From: Trichoplusia ni
Lineage: Eukaryota > Arthropoda > Insecta > Lepidoptera > Noctuidae
Assembly: GCF_003590095.1 (NCBI RefSeq)
Contig: NC_039500.1
Span: forward strand, 3,844,001-3,908,000
Direction: 5' to 3'
Length of the DNA stretch: 64,000 nt
A program made the position numbers and the translations under genes. Positions 1 through 11,100 of this stretch are shown here, one piece after another. The notes beneath the pieces are model-generated. The model saw only the letters and a list, made by a program, of their open reading frames with translations, had not been told where the DNA came from and did no database searches. How positions within the stretch are numbered: position 1 is the first letter of the stretch; each line of letters opens with the position of its first letter.

Positions 1-275
1 ATATTAATGGACACTCTTATTTATTAATATTTAATAAATTCTTTTCTTACATCTAATGATTTATACATTCAAATTGCTGCCTTCGCATGTTAAGTGCAAA
101 ATCATATTTTATACTATTATATACCCAGTGCTTACAGTTTGGTTTAGGTACTATGTAATGTAAAAAAAATATTAATCAATTGTGATGTTTGCACAACTCG
201 ATAGTACATCAGTGTAATATCGATCGATTTCAGACCATTTTTTGTGATCTTAAGTAATGGGGTCCCTTCAGGACA

Positions 276-484
276 GATAACCTCCTTATAGATTCCGCAT
301 AAGAGACAACTTACGCGCACCAAACGAATATCAATGTGCACTGAGGTGATATGGTACCCAGATCGAGCTGCTGTCGTAATTTCGAACCAATATCAAATTG
401 CACTTCACTCCCCACGCTTCACGTTTTCCAAAGCCCTGTTGATTCCGAACAAAGGGTTCTACATGCGGTATCTATTAGGTTATC
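276..484. mobile_element. MITE with GATAACC...GGTTATC ends, copy 1
   Basis: Left end 276-300 (GATAACCTCCTTATAGATTC then CGCAT) and right end 463-484 (ATGCGGTATCTATTAGGTTA then TC) are imperfect inverted repeats of about 22-25 bp. No coding capacity. A shorter relative with the same left end is at 31575-31668. No clear target duplication was found, so the superfamily is open. Confidence 0.6.
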
Positions 485-3102
485 CTTTAACAATTATATG
501 CCTGAACTAGACAAATCTAGCACTTCAATAGACAAATAAAAAAGTAATTTGTACTAAAATTAAAATAATTATTTCAACGTCTAGACACATTATATTTAAC
601 ATTTGAATACACTCATTTGTTAATTGTAATAATTTTGTATTCTGTATATTATCCTAAACATTTATTAGGTCTATCTACAAGGCCATATTATTATTTTCTA
701 CTTTGGGGTTGGCAGATAAGCCGATATTTATTTAGCTATCCATTTATATTACTAAAATAAATACTTATTTAAGATAAACATTAAACTTTCACTTATAACC
801 TTAAGATCTGCATCGAGACGGGAGTCAATAATGGTATCATCAAAGATGGTGACCGTAGTTTGTGAATATTGTAAATTCATACACAAATGTCTATAACTTA
901 AAAAATAAGGTAATTATTTAATTTCATGCGATACTTGCAATTGCATGTTAAAAAATACGTTGCCTATAAGGAATTAGGGTCTCAAATTAGTTATTCAAAA
1001 GCAAATAGGGATCAGGCATTTGTAGGATAGTGACGTGACAACCTCACGATATTCTAGTACGCATGCGTAATGGCTTTCTGTTAAGCGGAAAGCGTACGGA
1101 AGCAGTACCGTCGTAGGTCGTACAGAAACGTATTAGGCCGCTCGACATGGGTTTTTATTTTGCCGTTTCATTTCTAAGGATGCAGTAAGGCTTAAAACAC
1201 TTAAATTTAACGGTAGGAAGAAACATCTCGTAAGTTTGAGCTTGATTTTGTGGAAACCAGCCTTATTCGTGGCTCGATACGTGCGAGTTTTGATCGAAAC
1301 ACTTAATTCATGAAATGAGGCTTAATAGGAAGGAATTTGTGATAAAAAAAAGTCATTTTTTCGTCTACTTAGCCGTAACAAACTGTATGTCTCTACATTT
1401 TATAGTGACAAGCTCGCCCTTAATATGACATAAAGGGTGATTATTGAATGAATGACGTTTTACAGCGGAATATTTCAACAAATTTAATATAATTATTTCT
1501 ATTATTTGTGTAAAGTGACAACCCTGTTAATATGTTTACAGTTAACAAACTAGTAGTACCGTAGGGGTATACTCTCTACATAAATATGAGCACATCGCAT
1601 AGCCCTTGTTTATAATAATTAGGTGGATAACGTGGAACATAGCCCTCTTTCTACGCAGTCGGGTAAAGGAGAACCCGACGGACTAGTGATGCGCTATTGA
1701 CTGCAGAAACTTGGAATACATACATAACATACAATTCTCATGTAATTATAATGTAATTTTATAAATATATAATTGGTTTTTCTACCTGCAATGGAGTAAA
1801 GAACTCTACTATTATCTAGTATTTTTATTAACAAAATTAGAGTTATTGTCTATTCTTGAATGCTGGGCTAAAATTTTATAGTCCAGGCAAATGCTATTTT
1901 GCTGGCATTTTGTCTCGTAAAATCATAGAGAATAATTAATTTACTTTACCAAAATGACGTATTAGATGTTGGAGAGAATATACTCTGTCCGTTCAAGGGA
2001 GTAACATTTTGACAAGTCATAAAATAAAATGTCACAAAAGGTGACGAGCAGAATTGATATTTCTATTAAAAGTTATTTAAATTTGCGGCCAGAACTCAGT
2101 TAAATCAGGAACGCTTTTCTTTTCGCTTTGCGGTCAATTTAATTACTCGTCAAAAGTTTGCTCCTAAAACGGACACAGGGTTTAGCAAACTACTGTAAGT
2201 AGTCATAAATAAATTGACGAGTAACATTGTTTAATGACATAAAACTACATATTACTACTGTCAAGTATAATAAATATATTCTATATATTTTGCTACTGAT
2301 GTAATTCAAATAGGGGCCAGAGAATATATTATATTTAGTTTTATCTAGAAATATATAGATATATAACATTGAAAATATTGTGTATTTATTTTTAAGAAAA
2401 TAAGTGTTTTAAATGTTTCAATTGTTACATATAACTCCACTGTTCCTAACAGTGTGTTGTAGGAGCACCTCGAGTTCAATGAGCTCAAAAGTTCATTCTA
2501 AAAAAGCAAAAAGCAAACGAAAGCAAGTTGATGACGTTATTACAAAGTATCCTGTAGTTATCGTACACTTTGTAAACTGAATGATAGGCGTATGACCATA
2601 TCAGTTCACCGAAAAGAGCTGAAGGAAAGAAATTTCTTTTTCGCACTGTCACCGCCACATAAGTTCCCTTTAAATTACTTGACAGATTTTTTCATACAAA
2701 GAATGTTAAATTTTTCAATTTATCTGCCGGATAGCGGCTTATCAGTGATTGTGGAAGGCGCTTAAAGTAATATCAGAGTTGTGAAAGCGTGACGGCGCAA
2801 TACACAGTATAGAGCGCTATCTCTTTTCTACAGCCACAAAATATTACTTAAACGGTGTTAAATGGTGTTACGCCACCTGAACCTTTATACTTTACAAGAC
2901 AGCTAGTATTTGCAATCTCTCTTTACCGACTTTCGTGTCTGCGCGATTATCTGGTAACGGTATTACAAAGCAGTAAGGCTTATTTTCGTCTATTGTTGGA
3001 AGTTCAGCATAATATATCCAGCCGAGCTTAGAAACAGCCTACCGCCACGTCTTAGTAATATTATTTTATTAATGGAAGCATGGCAGAGTACCCGCGTAGA
3101 TA

Positions 3103-3352
3103 GGGTTGCCAGGCGTCTATAATAAAACCGGACATAGAGGGCCGAGGTACACGGTGTCCAACTTGTCCGGATTTTGTTCAACTGTCCTCGCATGCGATTT
3201 TTTTTAGTATTTCACATCATATGATAGTTATAGTAAAGGTAATCTTTACTAACTATTTTTGTCATAAACATGAAATACTCAAAACCGTGACAATGTAGAG
3301 TCCGGTCTTTTTCCTGAATGTCCGGCTCAACTTGCTGGCGACCTGGCTACCC
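3103..3352. mobile_element. TA-flanked MITE, about 250 bp
   Basis: Starts GGGTTGCCAGG and ends CCTGGCTACCC, imperfect inverted repeats, with a second inverted pair inside (ACCGGACAT / ATGTCCGGC). A TA dinucleotide flanks each end (3101-3102 and 3353-3354), the target duplication of Tc1/mariner-type elements. No coding capacity. Confidence 0.6.
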
Positions 3353-4533
3353 TACATATAGATATCTTCATCACGAAACTGAAGTAAATATTACTTTTAA
3401 AAGTGGCGGAAGGTTAGAAAGCTATCTAACATAAATACAAAATAACCATTGAATCATGTTACATAAAACTATTTCTGAACGAATTCTATCGTGGTTTGTT
3501 AGTCCGATTTGATGTTCGTTCAAAATCAGTAATATTTCAATATCTTAGTAAGAAAAAATATAATTAATGTATCATTCACATTATTTGTTTGACAATAGCC
3601 AAATACCTTTGACCAGATGAAGTATTGTGACTTTAGTATAAGAATAATGATTCCATTAATTAAAAATAAAATATTTGAAGGGCAGGTTACTTCGTCAGAA
3701 AATACTTAGAATTTCAATAATTAGAACAAAATTTCATTTGTTTAAGAAAGGTTTCTGAAAATAAATTAACTTTTCAAGGCAATGATATTCGTCAAGTAGC
3801 AAATATTATCAACAGTATGACGTCACAGTCAATCAATTATGATCATAGTTAGGTTATTAGTTGGCTGTAACACAGACCGTACTATAAACTGCTTTTAGCC
3901 AATAACACTACAATTTAAACTAAAAACTTGTGCATTTAAATCTTAAATAAAACCAGCACTGCACTGCTAGTTACAATTTTAACACTATATTATCACTTCG
4001 CCTTATTACAAGGGGATAAAGGTCATTTTAGAACTCGCCACGTACAAAAATATAGTATAATTTTGGATCCTTTATACATGTCTTCTTACATATAGAGACA
4101 CCGTTTTGTGGACAGACAGAACGACTTACTACTAATGATACTTAACATTAAGTAACAGAGATTTCTTTCTACTTATTTTGGGCTAAAAAGGCACTAAAAT
4201 ACGTTTCGAGAGTACATGACATATATATATTTTTTGTAATATGGCACACCTAACTTATAGTGTGTGCTTTCAGCATTGAATGTTGGCATGCAGTGTTGCC
4301 ACAATCTGATCATTTTTATTGAAAGGTGTCTCTAACTGTAAAATCGGGGTATGTCCTTTAGTAACGAAAACGGAATCGAAGGTCAGCTTAAACTAATCAT
4401 TGCACAATATACAGACAAAACAATTATAATATAAAAATGATATGTCAACAGAATAACACGTATTAAATAAATTAACATAAAAAATCGAAATATTCAAATA
4501 TATGGAATTAATGTAATAACTAGAGGGTGGTGT

Positions 4534-4539
4534 TTTATT
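4534..4539 (-). terminator. Possible Klp98A polyadenylation signal
   Basis: Minus-strand AATAAA about 610 bp past the Klp98A stop; the first such hexamer I found downstream. Another lies at 4315-4320. AATAAA is common by chance in AT-rich DNA, so the choice is uncertain. Confidence 0.3.
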
Positions 4540-5006
4540 TGCTTAATAAACACGGACCAAACGAACTTTCTAGAACATACTGTAGGCGTCTCACAGAACA
4601 CAAACCGAGTTTGGTGGAGTTACGCGCGTGATGTAACACGCTTGCGTCGGCTATCAGTACACTACGGTGTACTTAAATTAGGCCTAATGAACACAATCAG
4701 TCGTATATTAGTTGGTACCTCTATGATTGGAAGACGTTACAACGAGGGCGTGGTGTGAGACGACACTCGTACACCAACAATATCTCAGTGTTTTGCCGAT
4801 CGGGGAGGCTCATACTTGTCTCCACGCGATGTCCATCAGAACAACATCAAATTATTAAAAATTGCTAAGCCTACGAATTTAGGTAACATTCAAATGTTTC
4901 GTAATTTAAAATTGAGCAGGCAATGTAAACTCGGTATGTTGCTCACCTGCGAGACGCCCGGAGCGCATAACAAAACAGTGATAAAGGACATCCCTTTGTG
5001 TGTCGG

Positions 5007-5153
5007 TCAGCGCGCGCGGCGGGCGCGGCGCGGGGCCAGCAGCGCGCGGCACAGCAGCAGCGCCAGCAGCGCCGCCGCGTGCAGCAGCGCGGCGCCCGCG
5101 GCCCGCAGCGCCCGCGCCAGCGCGCGCCACGTGGCGGGCTCGGCGCGGCATCA
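5007..5153 (-). other. In-frame extension after the Klp98A stop (candidate readthrough region)
   Basis: After the annotated TGA (5151-5153) the same frame stays open for 47 codons to a second TGA at 5007-5009. All 47 codons end in G or C; the 17 A/T bases fall 4, 13 and 0 at codon positions 1, 2 and 3. The GC-rich block ends at the second stop, where the sequence returns to ordinary composition. The encoded peptide contains a leucine/alanine stretch (AALLHAAALLALLLCRALLA) followed by an arginine-rich end, the shape of a tail-anchor membrane segment. No splice route around the first stop is visible. Translation is not shown; the human orthologue ends at the first stop. Confidence 0.45.
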
Positions 5154-8100
5154 TCCCGTGCCGCACTTGCCGCTCTCGAACACGCCCTTGCGGAAGAAGG
5201 GCGAGAAGCCCACGAGCGCGTCGCGCGTGAGCGGGCGCGGCTCGCGGAAGGGGCAGCGCGGGTGCTGCGCGGCGGCGGCCAGCACGCGGCGCAGCCAGGC
5301 CTCCAGCTGCGGCCGGCGCGCGCGGGCCGTGGCCTCGCCCGGCCACAGCGTGCGCGCGGGGAAGGCGCCGCCCGCCACGCCCGCGCCGTAGCCGCGCCGC
5401 AGCGCCTGCTGCAGCTCGCGGAAGCGCCGGTAGCGCCGCAGCAGCAGCCAGCGACAGCCGCCCAGCGCGATGCGGACCTCGTACTCGTGGTGCGTGCCCG
5501 CGCCCGCGCCGCGCGTCACCCAGCCCGGGATGCTCACCACCTGGCCTGGGGGAGGGGGGGACGTGTACTCCGAGATAACAAATTACATTGACACTATATT
5601 AGGTAATATAAAAAGTAACTTACTAAAGTCTATCGGATGCAGCAGTCCAGCGCATATTGTGGGGTCCTGGGAAAAAATATCACAAGTAAATAAAAATTGA
5701 TCACTCAATGCTGTGTAAAATATCAATATACACACAACATAGTGGTACTGACAGGCAGGGAAGACTCGAGCGTGTTGCACTCGATGCGGTCGATGAGGTC
5801 AAGTCTGTCGGGCCGGTCGGGCCTGTCGGGCCGGTCAGTGCGGTCGGCCCGCGCCAGGCGCCGCAGCGGGTCCTCCCAGGGCGGCTCGTGCGGCTCGTGC
5901 GGCTCGGACGGCAGCTCGTCGTTCGACGTCGACACGTTGTCCGAACCCTCCAGCTCTTGCTCTTTTAGCCTGCCACCATCAGACGCATATTATAAAAAAA
6001 ATCTGTATGTTTGTATTATATTACACTTGAAACAAAACTGGCTGACATCCTGGATCACAAAGAGAATACTCTCCATCAACAAATAATATTTTTTACCTAT
6101 TAAAAAACAAGGTAGGTACATAATTTTTCACATTCCTGCCGTCACCAGTCTGCTATGTGGGTTACCTGTGCAGCAGCGGGTCGACCAGTCCGTTCTCGTG
6201 GTCGTCGTTATCGGTGGCCACGTGCATGTCGGACTCGGACAGCGTGAGCGACGGCGTCTCCTGTATGGGGGTCACCATCATCGGCCTTCGCGACTGGTTG
6301 TCGAAGAACGAGTACTGCAGCGCCATCTCGAGGCGAACGTACTTCTTTTGTAGCTCTTGTAGTACCTGTGTATGGGGCATATTTTGCTGTGCTTTTAAAT
6401 TAGATGTATTTGAGCTATTATTAATAATTTTCTTTCTACCATGCTTGCGCTTAGTTCGCTATTAAATCGTAGAAATGCTTTAATTATTAGCTTTCTTTGG
6501 GAGAAATATGTATGAAGTTACTAAAACCAATTTCGAGCTGAGAACAAGCTTCAAGGCAAAGATTGGTAATAAAAAGATTGTCAGTTAAAGTATATTGTTA
6601 GAGTATAGTTGAGTAGTGACCGCGATCTGTCGGTTGAGCTCCTCCTTGGAGCAGTCGTTCTCGAGCGAGGAGATGACGAGCATCTTCTGCGAGGCGATGC
6701 GCGAGCACAGCCGCTGCATGGCGCGCAGGGCCTCCACCTCCGTCACCTGCCGCCGCCCGCCCGCGCGCTCGCCTATACAACAACAATTGATTTTTATCAC
6801 TTTTGTTTTACGCCGTTCTTGCACATTATAAGATGAACGGTATAACTGGTTCTCTGGTATCTGGCGGTTTGGCAAAATATGTGCCATATAGAAATAGAAC
6901 ACTACTACAAAAAATCATACTTTTAGAAATGCACATGTCATCCTATACATTTAACCCTGTTTTTAATCGAAAAAAGCAAAAACTAAAAATTATTACCTGG
7001 TAGTCTCCTCTTGTACTTGGACTTCTGCTGTCGTTCTTCTGGCGATCTCTCAACTGAACTCGACGATTGACCTTCCACTATTCGCGGCTAAAAATATATT
7101 ACATTTTAATATGATTAAACAAAATATTAGATTTTTATTCTCTAGAACCAATTTGTATAAAAACAAGGTTTGCTCTATGTTACCTTGTGGTAGTCCTCGG
7201 TGCTGGACATGTCGTCGCTGTCGTCCGCGCGGGGCACGTGTCGCGCGCCCAGCCGGAACACGGGCGCGGGCGCGGCCGCCGACACGGGCTCGCGCTCGGC
7301 CGGCGCGGCCTCCACTGGCGGCCACTCCGCGCGCTTCGGCGACGACGACGCCGTGTGGAACTCCTCCGTCGAGTGCGGGGAGGCCAGCGGGTCCAGGCTC
7401 AGGCTCAGACTGCGCGGACAACTCTCACATTAATACGAGGAATCGACTGCGTGGATAGCTTAATGGTGTAGGTCAACAAGCCTATCCCAATGTGTGCGAC
7501 GTGTCATGGGTTCCGTACAGGCTGCGAGTGTTTTTATCCACGTATACTTGTTATGAGCCTGGAATTGTTTTCTTCAAGTGGCTTAAATGTTAGTAAAACC
7601 CCCGCGACACAATGATTAATTTCATCATTTTGATTAAAAAATATATATTTCAGACTGATGAAATCAACGACGACGATAACAACGGGCGACGATAATATCG
7701 GGCATTCCAATAAATACGCGAGAGTAAAACGTTATTGACAACTTTAACCTCACCTCACCAAAGTAAGTTATTATAATGATGGTGCAATGTCGACGATCGA
7801 TTCTAGAATGAGTAGCCTCGGAGCGCTTTATTCATGATATTCAAAGTTCAAGAATATCCCGCGTCCAGGAATTGCATAAAGTGACATTTTTCAAACAATT
7901 CAAAGGAATTTTTCAATGAAAGAGAATTCATTACATCACAGCCGCTATTCGAGTTTACATATATTTCTATTTAAACAAAGCCTTCTTTCATTCATTATTC
8001 AAGAAGGAACTTGGATAGATGTAAGAATTGTTTTTAAAATAATAACACGAGAATATCACAAGAATCTTCCAATGCTGGGCCTTACAAGTAAGGTATTGAA

Positions 8101-11100
8101 CAAGACGTTATGTCAAATCCAATTTAATCACTACATTTCTGAATCTGTTGTGTCTTCGAATGATTAAACAAGTAAATGTAACTTTAAAAACGTGAACTTA
8201 GCTTCTAACCTCCCGTAACGACCGTGAAAAAATTATGAATAACAGCCGGAACCTATAATTTAAGGTGCCTTCCGAAATACGGAGGAACTCGTTATAACAT
8301 ACATGTATCGAAGGTATCAAGCGTGGATTAGGATGCATTTCCACCAGAGATGTGCGATGGAAATGTATCGTGCGAGGATGCCCGCTGAGCCGTTTCCAAG
8401 AGCTGTGCTGGCCCAGGCGAGGTAAATGAAGCGGTTCTATTGGTTCCGTACGAACACATCCCCTGCTACGCAGTACGCAACCTCGCACATCATCTGTTGA
8501 TTAACTTGTGCAGTTGTCTAGTTACCGGCACGGATCTTGAGCGGTCAGCGCAAGAGTGGGGTTTGCTTTGCGCATCATACACTTATGACAAAATAAAACG
8601 CCAATCTTGAGTTGCATGCAACTGCATCAAAGAACGAATCCCTCATGATGGCTATGACGCGATGCGCTGCGGGACAATCACTGCACTTTAGTACGCTCCG
8701 CGCCGCACTTCATACCACAAAAGGGTGAAGGTCAGCGCTCAAGATCCCTGGCGGTAAGTATAGCTTGGCTATGTGTTAGTGTATGCGTGTGTGCTCACTT
8801 GATCCTCCCGTGCTGGTAGTGGTCGGCGTCGGTGTCGGTGTCGGCGGCGCGCGGGTGCAGCAGCGCCTCGCGCGGCGTGCGGCGCAGCACCAGCTCCGAC
8901 TTGCTGCGCTGCACCGCCTGCGGGGACACCGCCTCCGCCGCGCCCTCTGCCACACATACCGCACACTCAACGCATGTCACAGACAGTTGTTCTTTTATAT
9001 ATTTCAATTGTATCCTAATTTCTTATTTACTTACTTTCACAGTATGAAATTTTGATAAAAGTTTAAATTAACTATCAAGTGCGAGTCATAGAGATACGTA
9101 TGTAACGAAAAATGAAAATAAAAAAAACTTATGCATACATGCATTATTATTTGTTTCGTAGCGGCAACAGAAATATATAATCTCAACTATCAAACTGTTA
9201 CGGTTCATGAGATAGTCCATAATAAGGGACGGATAGCTAGCGGAGCCTTAGTATTAAGGTTCCGTTTTAACGATTCGGTAACGGCACCCTTAAAAATCCC
9301 CAGGCTAACCTTTTTCAACAGAACCTTAGGCCAGCCCTACCCATAGACACTACTAACCTTTAAAGAATGAGGCCGATACTTCCACAAACTTAAATGCAAA
9401 GAGACGGTAGACTTGGTTACGCTATGCTTTAACACATACATGCTATTTAATCATGTTCTATTGTGCACTCACCCCGGTTAGCGCCAGGTCCCAGATCAGA
9501 GGCCAGCGCATGCTTCAAGCCCAGCTCCTGGGTGCTGAGCAGGGCCAGCTCCGCCTGCAGCCTCTCGATCTTCACGCGGTGCGATGCGACGGACGCCACT
9601 CGAGTTTGTAGCTCCTCTTCTAACTCTACCAGTTCTTTTTTCTAGTATGTATAATAATATACGTAATAAGTTAATAATATAGAGAGTGGTGAGACCTTTG
9701 GTCGGTAGTTGGACCACAGTGGGCAAGCCCACCACACATACCCATCATTGTAACACTAGTAAACCAGACAAAAACCACCAAGCACTTAGCTTGGCGTGTC
9801 CCAGGGAAACGATTTACTGTCTTGGAAACTGCATCGAAATTAATCAGAAGTAGTAAATAGGAGGACTAGGAAAAATATTTTCCAGTTCACTTGACGGCAA
9901 ACGGGAGACAAAAGGAAGATGTACGCTACAGCTGATAAACTAAATTAGTTCCAGCTGCTAAGAGCACCACGGAAAATATTTTAAAATTAAAAGGGTCCTA
10001 AGATTATATTATAGTTGGTGTCATTGTGCATTTGAATTGTATATTTGTGAAACCCCCCGCGACACAAGGATTAAATTACTTAGCGCGGATGTCGTTTTTT
10101 TTTTTAAATATTAGCAGATTTTGTTTTGATTCCAATAATAAGTGTCAAAAGCGTCTGAAATGTTTCACAATGCAGTTTTTATACCTTTGTCTATTTCTGA
10201 CGCAAAGAGTCACCGAGTGGCGTCATCAAATAGGCGCTCGGCCTATGAAGAGGAAGATGGAAGGTGATCGCGATGCAGAATGGATTAAACTTTATAGATA
10301 AACTTATTGGTATCCGCTGAAGTAACTCACATGTCTCTCGACGGTATCCTTGATGCTGGAGGCGACCTTTGGCTCGCACTGCTGCAGCAGGTGCATCAGA
10401 CTCTCTGTGCTGGTCTCCGACGCGGGGCTGTCCGGGCTGGGGGTCGAGCTCTGTGATAAATACATTAAGATCATATATTTGGTTTATTTTTTACTCCAGA
10501 ATTCCATACTTCCTTAGTAATTTTGTAACCCTGAAAAAAAAAGCGGGAACACGTTTATCCTACAACGATTTCTGGCCATAATGCCAAGTACCTACAAAAA
10601 TCAATTAGATAAAAGAAAAAACTAGGAGTTATGATTCAGTACTATTATTATAATGCCATGCATAACAAACTAACTAATTAAGTATAAAACAAACAAATTT
10701 TCTAACATGCCATGCAATTTCCCGAACCAGCAGTCTTGATATATGTATTTAGAAACTTTGAAGAGAGACAGGTCTACCAAAACGTCTTAAAGCAATATTT
10801 TTATGGTTGTCGAAGCGTGACAGCGCAACGCACGTCGTAGAGCGATATCTGTCTTCCTCACCAGCAATTAGTTCAAGACGTGGCGGTTGGCACAATTTTT
10901 TTGGTTAGACACGGAGTCCTCATAGACACCCACCTCCTCGGGGGAGGAAGAGAGTAGTGGCAGACTCTAACTGACTTAACCTGAACCAACGAACAACCCC
11001 TATTTAGTAGGTGCGCGGCAATGCAAAGCAATTCAACACATACCGATGGCGGTAGGCACACTGACCCTCACGTCAAAACGAGTTATTATGTCAGTTAAAG

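Larger units (their letters stand above)
1..5006. other. Gene-free region downstream of Klp98A
   Basis: No coding exon is supportable here on either strand. Open frames are short, lack family resemblance, and one (351-539) overlaps a MITE. The stretch is AT-rich and holds two inverted-repeat elements (276-484 and 3103-3352). The part next to 5006 is presumably Klp98A 3' UTR. Confidence 0.6.

Noticed and set aside
351..539. Small plus-strand gene
   Set aside because: Lies across a MITE; low-information peptide without homology.
4998..5591. Long plus-strand open frames over the Klp98A PX exon (also 4816-5391 and the minus frame 4906-5346)
   Set aside because: They are by-products of GC-rich DNA with few stops; only the minus frame ending at 5151 encodes a recognisable PX domain.
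6597..6620. Alternative Klp98A C-terminus by reading through the exon 21 donor (ends VTTQLYSNNIL)
   Set aside because: Would drop the PX domain; the weak GTCACT donor joins QIA to VLQELQ as in KIF16B. Retention remains possible but unsupported.
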